NCBI RefSeq assembly: GCF_036241575.1
Contig: NZ_CP108455.1
Location: forward strand, 5,087,501 to 5,151,500
DNA from: Streptomyces sp. NBC_01267
GTDB lineage: Bacteria; Actinomycetota; Actinomycetes; Streptomycetales; Streptomycetaceae
Length of the DNA: 64,000 nucleotides
Direction of reading: 5' to 3'
Shown: positions 57,080-64,000 of the stretch, in pieces
How positions within the stretch are numbered: position 1 is the first letter of the stretch
Layout: every line of letters begins with the position of its first letter
Program-made: the position numbers and the translations under genes
The notes under the pieces: generated by a model
Seen by the model: only the letters and a program-made list of their open reading frames with translations
Told to the model about the DNA's origin: nothing
Database searches by the model: none

Positions 57080-58329
57080 TAAGGTGCGGTCATGCGTGGA
57101 TCGTGCGGTATCGGGAGCCAGGCGGCAGGCGAGGACGGCAGCGGGAGAAGTCGTTTCCGCGGAGGATCGGCCTGGACGGTGCGGACGCCTTTGCAGCCGG
57201 CGTGGAGAAGGACAAGAAGGCCCGGGGCTGGGTTGACCCTGCGCGCGGCGCCATGTCCTTGGCGGTCTGGGCTGAGGAGTGGCTTGAGCGGCGAGTCATC
57301 GGTGAGTCGACCCGTCGCAACTACGAAGGGTTCGTCCGTAACCATCTCGTGCCGCGCCTGGGTAGTAAGCCTCTGGCTGGGCTTGCGCGGCGGGATTTTG
57401 AGAAGTTCGTCAAGGACATCTATCGAGGCGGTGCAGGGCTGGCTGCATCGACAGTGAACGACCGCATGGTGATGGTGGCCGCCATCATGGAGGCGGCCGT
57501 CGTCGACAAGCGCATCACGGAGAACTCTGCACGGGGCATCCGGATATCCCGTAGGGACGCAGTGGCGGTGGACGAGGACGAAGTTCCGACGCCAGCCGAA
57601 GTGGATCTGATCGCTGCGCACATCGCGCCACATTTCCGCCTGACCATCTACCTTCAGTCCGGCACAGGCCAGCGCCCCAGCGAAGCCCTGGCCTTTTCCG
57701 CCGAGTGCAGGCGGCCCGGCTACGTCAGGATCCGATGGCAGGCCAGTGCCCAGGCACACCGTGAGGAGTGCAAGACACCCTTCGTGCCGCTTAAGCATCG
57801 ACTGGAGAAGGAGTACCGAGACGTCCCAACTGCCCTGTTCATCGAGCAGGAGATCGACGCTCACCTCAGCAAGTGGAAGCCGGTGCCCGTGGTCTTCACC
57901 GGGCTGAAGGGTAAACGGATTCGGCTCGATACCTTATTTGCCCCGGGTCAGCCTGGCGTTGGCGTGATGCCGTCCATCGCGTCCTACGGCCACCAGTTCA
58001 AGAAGGCGTGCCTCTCGGCCGGCCTTGTCGATCTGGACGGCAAGGCCAAGTACACGCCTCGTAGCCTGCGGCACTTCTTCGCCTCCACGGCCCTGGCCAA
58101 CGGTGTGCCGATCCACGAGGTCTCGCGCTGGCTGGGGCACCGTTCGGTCAAGACGACGGTCGACATCTACGGGCATCTGCTGCCCAGCGCCTGGGATCGC
58201 TGTCGGGAAGTTATGCAGCGCGCCATGCGGCCCGCATCCCCGGACGTGACGTCCCTACTGTCCGAGGAGGCGAGCTGGAGCTCCGGCAGCCGAGCTGGGT
58301 AGGAGTACGAGAGCAGTCTCGCCTGCATG

Positions 58330-58369
58330 GTGCTGGGATAGAACGCCCGTGCTGGGATGGTGTTGGGAT
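58330..58369 (+). repeat. Three direct GTGCTGGGAT-type repeats, likely integrase arm sites
   Basis: GTGCTGGGAT occurs at 58330-58339 and 58349-58358, and GTGTTGGGAT at 58360-58369, between the integrase stop and attR. Tyrosine integrases use such arm-type repeats near the core. Confidence 0.65.
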
Positions 58370-58418
58370 GGCCCTCGTAAAAGCCGCGTTTCTGCAGGTG
58401 GGAGCTCTGTACTACGGA

Positions 58419-58432
58419 TTCCGCTTCAACGT
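58419..58432 (+). repeat. attR core, 14-bp direct repeat
   Basis: TTCCGCTTCAACGT, identical to attL; the adjoining GTGA restores the original end of ychF (Val-stop). Confidence 0.93.
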
Positions 58433-58488
58433 GTGAGCGGATGAACCTAGCACCACGTTGGGGGCCTGGTAAACATGCAGGCCAGATG

Positions 58489-58514
58489 GGGTCTGGCTCC
58501 TCGGAGCCGGACCC
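58489..58514 (+). terminator. Original ychF terminator, now beyond attR
   Basis: GGGTCTGGCTCC (58489-58500) pairs with GGAGCCGGACCC (58503-58514) and is followed by TTGTCTTTT. It sits about 55 bp after the displaced stop codon of ychF. Confidence 0.8.
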
Positions 58515-58805
58515 TTGTCTTTTCCCGTGCTTGGACGGTGCCGGGACCCAGTGAGGCTCCTGTAATGGTTCGTGGGCCGCAGCGCCGGGGCAACCTGAGC
58601 TCACACTTTCTGCATGGCTCCGAAGGCTTTCGCGGAAACAAATCGTGACACAAGCGCGGTGGTAGCCCGTGGAAGCGTCGTCCGGTCGACCTCATCGGTG
58701 ACACCGACTGGATGATCTCGGTCGTCGTGACAGCCCACCACGGCGTCTGTCCCCGCCGCGGTCTGCGGTGAAAAGGGAGCTTCGGAGAGCCGACCGCCTA
58801 CCGGC
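58515..58805. other. Intergenic region, about 290 bp, no gene seen
   Basis: Lies between the displaced ychF terminator and the stop codon of the TIR-operon membrane gene. No conserved frame, repeat or promoter could be supported. Confidence 0.4.
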
Positions 58806-60161
58806 TCAGCTCCCCTCCTCGTCCTGTGCGCGAGGTGCGGCGGGCCGGTGCGGGCTGTGCGAGGGGTCCCAGAAGTGCGGAGGTGTGATGCCGCCCTCAC
58901 CCGCCTCCCACCAGTCCTGGTTCTGTTCGCCCGTGTCGCTCTCCGTCGCTCCCGGCGTGAATGTGCCCGCGCCCGCGTCGGCATTCGTGGCTGCGGCTGC
59001 GGCTGCGGCTGCGAACGGCGAGCCCTCGGGGGCTGGGAAGCCCGGCGACCAGGGCCCCGTGGTGTCCCCCTCGCCGGAAGGCACACCCTCCGGTCCCTCG
59101 TCCTCGCTCTCATCGGGCGCCGGGAGAAGGGCCCGCCTGATCTCCTCGGCGGCCTCGTCCAGTCCGGACGCTTCCAAGCTCCGTACCACACGGTGCACGA
59201 ACACGGTGTACTCGTCCATGTCCGGCTTCAGGCCCACCGCCGCCAGTAGCAGGAGCAACCGATCCGCAACCCCTATTTCCTCCTCGCGGTCCAACGTGCC
59301 TCCTCCCTGGGCGTATCCGTCCCACAGTGGGCCCCCGACGGTCGCTTCGCTCCGTGCGCCCACGGGCGGGACGAGCAGGTGGCGGAAGAGTTCGGGCACC
59401 TCCTCGTCGTTGGCCGCTGCCGCGATCTGGGCGAGCGGGCCGATCATGTCGACCGCCTTCTCGATTTCGTTCTCGTGGCGGGTCAGCCACCACACCACCG
59501 CGCTGCCCGCGCTCTTCAACACGTCGTCACCGAGGTAGTCCCGCTTGTTGCGCTCGTGCTGACGCTCGTACTCCCAGACCTGCTCGTCCTTTCGGAGGTC
59601 GTTCAACTTCCGCAGGCGCTCGCGATCGGCGGGGGCGAGGGCCAGCGTCACATCTGCCGCCTGGGCTTTCACCCGTCCGCCCAGGTCGGGGAGCGGGACG
59701 CTCAGCTCCCCCTGCAGGAGATACTGAGCGAAGCTCACCCGGCCGGGCTCCTCGCGGCGGACGACCTCTATAGCCCGGCTGACGACCGAGGACACGGCGA
59801 GGGCCGGGGAGGCGCCGCCGGAACGGTCGACGTGGTCGAGGACCGGCCTCCACCACACAGTGGCCGAGAAGAGGAAGTCGTAGCCGTCCGCCGCGCTCGG
59901 CAGCGCCGCGTCGACCACCCGCGTCTCCTGGTACGGCTGCTCAGTCGGCGCCGACGGCGGCTCAGGTTCCCCGGACTCGTACGGATCGGCTGACGCGCGG
60001 CTACCGCTGAGGACCGTCATCACGAGCAGCAGGGAGCCCGATGCCGTGACCATGGACATGAAGCCCCACAGCCCCGCCGGCCAGCCCAGGAGGTTTCCGA
60101 GCACTGCCGGTGCGAGGCCGCAGAGAACGACGAACAGCAGGTTGGGAAAGCGGTGTCTCAT
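58806..60161 (-). CDS. Two-TM membrane protein, third gene of the TIR operon
   Basis: A protein of 451 residues. Two membrane segments occupy about 8-28 (LLFVVLCGLAPAVLGNLLG) and 33-53 (GFMSMVTASGSLLLVMTVL). The cytoplasmic remainder has a helical middle part (VSSVVSRAIEVVRREEPG, LRKLNDLRKDEQVWEYERQ) and an Ala/Gly/Pro-rich acidic tail. The middle part resembles the secreted/SPFH-unrelated domain common in streptomycete membrane proteins of unknown role. Its ATG overlaps the stop of the P-loop gene by four bases, so it is an obligatory partner of the system; a membrane-acting role is inferred. Confidence 0.75.
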   Translation of the reverse strand: MRHRFPNLLFVVLCGLAPAVLGNLLGWPAGLWGFMSMVTASGSLLLVMTVLSGSRASADPYESGEPEPPSAPTEQPYQETRVVDAALPSAADGYDFLFSATVWWRPVLDHVDRSGGASPALAVSSVVSRAIEVVRREEPGRVSFAQYLLQGELSVPLPDLGGRVKAQAADVTLALAPADRERLRKLNDLRKDEQVWEYERQHERNKRDYLGDDVLKSAGSAVVWWLTRHENEIEKAVDMIGPLAQIAAAANDEEVPELFRHLLVPPVGARSEATVGGPLWDGYAQGGGTLDREEEIGVADRLLLLLAAVGLKPDMDEYTVFVHRVVRSLEASGLDEAAEEIRRALLPAPDESEDEGPEGVPSGEGDTTGPWSPGFPAPEGSPFAAAAAAAATNADAGAGTFTPGATESDTGEQNQDWWEAGEGGITPPHFWDPSHSPHRPAAPRAQDEEGS

Positions 60162-62143
60162 GGTGTCTCTTCCGTGTTCCGTGGTCCGGCGCCCGCACGC
60201 CCCGTACCTTCCGTGCGGGCGTACTGCGCGTGGTCGATGTGTTGCCAGAAAATGGCGGCGACGGCCGCGCGGGAGGGGTGGCGCGCGATTCCCGCCCAGT
60301 CGCAGGTGATGGCGTAGAGGCGGTGCAGAGAGGCCGCGCGGCCACGCGTCGCACCGACCATCACGCCCAGGGCCGTCTCCCGCGTGCTGTCGTCCGCCAC
60401 GGCGTTCAGCCAGCTACTCACCAGCGGGTTCCAGAGGTCCGTCGGTGGCAGGGAGAAAACCGTCTCCCAGGCCAGGAAAAGGTCCGGCCACGGCGGCGGG
60501 TCCGGTGCCCGGTCGCTCCTCAACAGCTCCGTGAGCAGCCGGAGATGGGGCTCCGCGATGCGCGGCTCCCGACGCGTCCGGTCCCGTAGGCGGTCGATCA
60601 GCAGCCGGTAGAGCCGAGGATCGCGGCCGGCGAGGTCGAGAAGTGCCTCCCGGGCCTCGCGCGCCGCCTCCCCCTTCCGTATGGCTAGGTAGTGGAGTCG
60701 CACGATCGCCTGATCCGGGTGCGTCGCGCCGAGGCTCTGGAGGCAGGCGGTGGTCAGGACACGGACAAGACCGTCCGACAAGGGGCCGGACCTTACGCAC
60801 CCGTACATCCGCCTGCGGAACCACCCTCCGAACCTCTCGTGGCTGAGACCGAGTTCGAGAGCCGCCACGGCTCGCGGGTCGTTGGACGCCCCGGTCGCAC
60901 CGTCCGCCCAGAGGGCCACAAGGTCGAAGAGGTGGTCGGGCCGCCCGACAGCCAGGGACCGCTCGCAGAAGCGGACGACGACGTTCACCCGGTCATCGGT
61001 GGTCAGACCGCGGAGCCCGGCAGCATGGCCGATCCAGTCCCTGAGGTCATCGCGCATCCCGGGGAAGTTCGCCCAGAAGTACGTTCGTACCGCGTCGGCG
61101 TAGGCCAGCCGCCCGAAGCGGAGCCGTCCGTCCGGGTCCCGCTCGATCCCGAGCGTCGCCAACCGCTCCCCGAAATCCGTCCGCGCGAGCTCGGTCGTCG
61201 CCTCTTCCTCGTGCCTCACCGTCCTCATCAGGCCGTGCCACGCCTCGTAGACCGTGTCGGCGCGGGCCTCCTCGAACACCGCCGTCGCGAGAAGCAGGGC
61301 CCGCTCGGGCGCGGTGCGGACCGTGGCCACCTGTTGGCCCACCTCACCGGCACGGTCGGTCACCGCATGCATCGCCTGGTCGAGCCATCCCGCGAAGTCG
61401 GCGCCGAACCGGCCGCTGTCCCGGGCGGACCTCACCAGCCCCGCGAGCCGTGCCAGTTCCCGCATGGGGGAGCGGTCGCACAGGCGCTGAAGACCGGCGC
61501 TGCCCAGGTCCGCGGGGCGAAAGGCCATCCGGTCCATGCGGAGGTACCGGGTGACGACGGCGATGCCCCGGGGGCGCCCCAGCGCCACCGTGTGCGGTTC
61601 GAGGTCCGGTGCATGGGCATGCTCCATGCCTGACGGCAGGACGACGACCATGTGGGCCCCCGCCTCCTGGACTTGTGACCGGCGCGCGGCCAGGCGACGC
61701 TGGACCTTGGCGTACGCCTCCTCGTCGGCGATCCCGGAGAGGTCCAGGAGGAAACGGTCGCCCTCGCCCGGGGCGAGAGGATCCTCGTCCTTGTCCGTGG
61801 TGGGAAGTTCCTCGAACCGGGCCTCCTCCTTGTCGGGGACCCCGTCCTCACCGAGCTCGTGCAGCAGCATGATCGCCGCGGCTCGGCGGCCGCTGCCGGG
61901 CGGAGCCTCCACCAACACCACCGATCCGGGCTTTTCCAAGCGGTCGGCGGCGACGCGGTATCCCATCGGCGGAACGAACCGGTCGGCCAGGCGCACCCGG
62001 TCCTCACGGACGATCCGGAGGGGCTCGACCCCTTTGCGGATCATCCAGTCCGCGCCGATGCCGTAGAAGACGTACTGGTGCCCCTCGCCGTTGTTCACCG
62101 GGCCGCGCGGATCGTTGACGGTGACGCGGTCCTGCTCGGTCAT
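60158..62143 (-). CDS. Degenerate P-loop (STAND-like) protein with N-terminal signalling motif
   Basis: A protein of 661 residues. Residues 9-24 read VNDPRGPVNNGEGHQY, a Gly/Asn-rich motif also present in the neighbouring TIR protein. A P-loop-like EAPPGSGRRAAAI lies at 79-91, with Arg in place of the Walker Lys, and a Walker B-like FLLDLSG is near 130. The rest is an all-helical region with repeat character to the C-terminus. This layout suggests a sensor/NTPase of the STAND kind with a weak or lost ATPase. Start ATG 62143 overlaps the TIR stop (ATGA). The family is not recognised by name. Confidence 0.72.
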   Translation of the reverse strand: MTEQDRVTVNDPRGPVNNGEGHQYVFYGIGADWMIRKGVEPLRIVREDRVRLADRFVPPMGYRVAADRLEKPGSVVLVEAPPGSGRRAAAIMLLHELGEDGVPDKEEARFEELPTTDKDEDPLAPGEGDRFLLDLSGIADEEAYAKVQRRLAARRSQVQEAGAHMVVVLPSGMEHAHAPDLEPHTVALGRPRGIAVVTRYLRMDRMAFRPADLGSAGLQRLCDRSPMRELARLAGLVRSARDSGRFGADFAGWLDQAMHAVTDRAGEVGQQVATVRTAPERALLLATAVFEEARADTVYEAWHGLMRTVRHEEEATTELARTDFGERLATLGIERDPDGRLRFGRLAYADAVRTYFWANFPGMRDDLRDWIGHAAGLRGLTTDDRVNVVVRFCERSLAVGRPDHLFDLVALWADGATGASNDPRAVAALELGLSHERFGGWFRRRMYGCVRSGPLSDGLVRVLTTACLQSLGATHPDQAIVRLHYLAIRKGEAAREAREALLDLAGRDPRLYRLLIDRLRDRTRREPRIAEPHLRLLTELLRSDRAPDPPPWPDLFLAWETVFSLPPTDLWNPLVSSWLNAVADDSTRETALGVMVGATRGRAASLHRLYAITCDWAGIARHPSRAAVAAIFWQHIDHAQYARTEGTGRAGAGPRNTEETP

Positions 62144-62931
62144 CGTTCGTCGGCCGAGCGCCGGCGCTCGCGCTCGAAGCGCTGATGGACCGTACCGCTG
62201 TTGTCGCCCGCCGTGAACTGGAGTCCGGTGTTGTCACCCTGGAAGTGGGGCGCGTTGTACTGAGTCCCCGGACCGGTGTTCACGGGCCCCTGCGGCTCGT
62301 TGACGAAGGTGCCCAGGTCTCCATTGAGGTTTCCGATGCCGCCGCGCACGCGCTGCTCCACGTCGCGCGTCCGCATCCTGGTGTGTCCGACATCCTGGGC
62401 CGACTTCTTGCGGGACTTCGCCGCCGCCCGCTCCCGCGCCGTATGGGCGTCGTGGTCCTCCGCGCCCAGCTCGGGCAGCAGCCGGGCGAGGGCGTCGCCG
62501 AGAGCCGTCAGGTCCGACTCGGCGTTGCGGTGGTCGAACCGCCTGTACTGGCAGTCCGCCAACTCCCGCAGGTCGTCCGGGAGGACGGTGGGGTCGATCC
62601 GTGTGGCCTTTCCGACGAGCACGGGGATCACCAGGATTCCGCGGTCCAGCGCGGTCTGGATTTCACGACGGGTCCAGTCCTGCGCGGCTTCGAGGGCGGG
62701 GCGACCGTCGGCGCCCCGCACCTCCGCCCAGCGCGGGCCGATCACGGCGAGGAGCGCCCCGCACTCCTCCACAGCCCTGACCAGTTCCAGCGGGAAGCGG
62801 TGTCCGAGTTCGATCGAGTTGCTGGCGAAGAAGATCCGCTCGCCGCCGAACCGCCGGGCGAGTTCCCGAGCGATCATGGTCGCTGCGGATTCCTCGTCGC
62901 CTGTGCGGTAGTTGACGAAGACGTCGGGCAT
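62140..62931 (-). CDS. TIR-domain protein with C-terminal Gly/Asn-rich motif
   Basis: A protein of 263 residues. Residues 1-150 are a bacterial TIR domain: DVFVNYRTGDEES, RIFFASNSIELG, LLAVIGPRWAEV and DWTRREIQTALDRG with the likely catalytic Glu (E90) of NADase-active TIRs. A basic linker (165-195) leads to a tail with VNEPQGPVNTGPGTQY (210-225) and two GDNxG units (232-246). The first tail motif matches the N-terminus of the next protein. ATG 62931 follows GAAGGGAA by five bases; a longer frame to 63033 lacks support. Confidence 0.85.
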   Translation of the reverse strand: MPDVFVNYRTGDEESAATMIARELARRFGGERIFFASNSIELGHRFPLELVRAVEECGALLAVIGPRWAEVRGADGRPALEAAQDWTRREIQTALDRGILVIPVLVGKATRIDPTVLPDDLRELADCQYRRFDHRNAESDLTALGDALARLLPELGAEDHDAHTARERAAAKSRKKSAQDVGHTRMRTRDVEQRVRGGIGNLNGDLGTFVNEPQGPVNTGPGTQYNAPHFQGDNTGLQFTAGDNSGTVHQRFERERRRSADER

Positions 62932-63232
62932 GAAGGTTCCCTTCGTGAGAGGAAGACGGAAGACGGGGGGATGGGTACGCGGGGGCTCCGAGGCCCCGGT
63001 CCGAGCCATGAGGGCCCGAAAGCGTGACGGCATAGCGTGTCCACGGGAGGGCGTACGGATGGAGGTGCGCCGACCTGCGCTTCACTGGTCGCGGGCATCC
63101 CGAAGAAGCCGGAGCGGTGCTACGCGCCGGACGGGGGCCAGAGGGTCCTGACCGGGAACGTGGGGTCGGGAGGAATGGAAGATCCGGCGAACCGGGCGGC
63201 GCGAGCCGGGGCCGGTCGTGGAGCCGGTGGTG
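62932..63232. promoter_or_regulatory. Upstream region of the TIR operon
   Basis: About 300 bp without a gene, between the stop of the TPR protein and the TIR start on the same strand. The TIR operon promoter must be here or further upstream; no clear -10/-35 pair was found. Confidence 0.35.
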
Positions 63233-64000
63233 TCAATTGTGCGCGGGGGCGAGTACCCGTGCCAGCGCCGGCTGCAGATCGCGTACGGCCCGGCTGCTCC
63301 GGAACCGGGAGAGTTCGCGCGCGAGACGCCGGACGTCGCTGTTCACCGTCGCCGAGGGCACAGCCGGCATCACCCCCAGGAGGTCCCTGGCGATCGTGCA
63401 CGCGTGCACGACCTCTCCGGAGGCGGCGTGGGCCAGGGACCTGCGGAAGCCGTACCGGGTGCGAGTTCGCAGCGCGTGCGGCGGGAGGAGACGGCACTCC
63501 CGGTCGAGGACCTCGGCGGCGGCCTTGGGACGGCCGAGGTCGTGCAGGCACCAGCCGGTCGTCATCGCCGCCGGATTGCTCACGTGGGTGGTGCCGAGCA
63601 CGGGCTCGGCCACGCTGCGGGCGTCGTCGCTGTCGAGCAGCTCCCGTGCCCTGTCGAGGCTACGGAGGCAGTCGCGTTCGTCGCCGGCGCGAGCGCGTGC
63701 CCCTGCGCCTCCCGCTGGGCCGCGAGTCCCCGGATGCGCGGCGGGAGTTCGTCGCTCTGGGCCCGGTGGGCCAGGGCGACGGTGCTCGCGGCGTCACCTC
63801 CGTAAAGCGTGACCAGGGCGCGTCGCACGAGCGCGTAGGAACCGAGGTGCGAATCGCCCCCGGCGCGAGCCAGGTCGGCGGCCTCACCGGTCCAGCCCAG
63901 CGCCGCGCTGCTGTCCCCGGCCTCCTGGGCCATCCAGCCGGTGAACTCCGCGAACCGTGACGCGAGCAGGAGTGCGGGGGCCCGAGCGGCGGACGTGGCG
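63233..64000 (-). pseudogene. TPR-repeat protein (regulator C-terminal part), frameshifted and partial
   Basis: The protein enters from the right edge as helical TPR-like sequence (MAQEAGDSSAALGWTGEAA, LGSYALVRRALVTLYGG, IRGLAAQREAQGHALA). Near 63688 it must change frame to continue with AGDERDCLRSLDRARELL and run to the stop at 63233. One missing base would explain this. The TPR pattern is that of the C-terminal half of streptomycete XRE/TPR regulators; the N-terminal part is outside the window. It could be a true pseudogene or a sequence error. Confidence 0.7.

Larger units (their letters stand above)
56163..58302 (+). pseudogene. Tyrosine site-specific integrase, interrupted by IS5-family element
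   Basis: Joining 56163-56229 to 57083-58302 gives one frame of 428 codons beginning VASVFQRCKRDARDRNYPC and continuing RCGHAWIVRYREPGG, the usual start of streptomycete phage-type integrases. The IS separates codons 1-22 from the rest. The catalytic region is intact in GQRPSEAL (Arg), WLGHRSVKTT (His) and DIYGHLLP (Tyr). The HxxRH box reads RSLRH, so its first His is Arg. An ATG at 57067 inside the IS end could produce a version lacking the first 22 residues. It ends 117 bp before attR. Confidence 0.92.

Overview
The window is high-GC actinobacterial DNA and almost certainly a Streptomyces chromosome. Evidence for this is the third-position G/C bias, frequent GTG starts, a WhiB regulator, the divergent oxyR / ahpCD pair, SpoIIE-type phosphatases, a leuA attenuator with a Leu-rich leader peptide, and several leaderless starts placed 6-7 nt after a TANNNT -10 box. 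No rRNA, tRNA or CRISPR array was seen.

Region 1 (1-43.9 kb) is conserved core chromosome. It holds a beta-helix/AAA ATPase (running off the left edge), a STAS antagonist, a GntR regulator, leuA with its attenuator, a methyltransferase, a prepilin peptidase, an aldo-keto reductase, uppS, a PIN-PhoH ATPase, a secreted lytic transglycosylase, an AI-2E family exporter, the ahpC-ahpD / oxyR peroxide module and a five-gene operon containing two duplicated ABC exporters with one PadR repressor. It continues with a class A penicillin-binding protein, a catalase, a GAF-SpoIIE-HATPase protein, both classes of fumarase side by side, a WhiB protein, glpX, a nitroreductase, xseAB, an amino-acid permease, ispH, polyphosphate glucokinase and ychF.

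Region 2 (43,907-58,432) is a 14.5-kb integrated element inserted in the last codons of ychF. It is bounded by 14-bp direct repeats (attL 43,907-43,920; attR 58,419-58,432), and both junctions give ychF a correct end. Cargo: a type I restriction-modification operon in the unusual order hsdR-hsdS-hsdM with an extra DUF4145-like domain on HsdR; an ISAzo13-family insertion; a HEPN-domain protein; a PD-(D/E)xK nuclease; and the tyrosine integrase. An IS5-family element (TSD TAA) cuts the integrase after codon 22, so the element is probably immobilised. No replication or transfer genes are visible: this is a trapped defence island.

Region 3 (58.4-64 kb) lies directly beyond attR. It is a minus-strand three-gene operon, TIR-domain protein > degenerate P-loop protein > two-TM membrane protein, with 4-nt overlaps. 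The C-terminus of the TIR protein and the N-terminus of the P-loop protein share a Gly/Asn-rich motif, VN[ED]P[QR]GPVN[TN]GxGxQY, of the kind expected for homotypic signalling between a sensor and an effector. A TPR protein that reads only with a frameshift runs off the right edge. The TIR operon and the HEPN/nuclease pair are the best candidates for undescribed systems.
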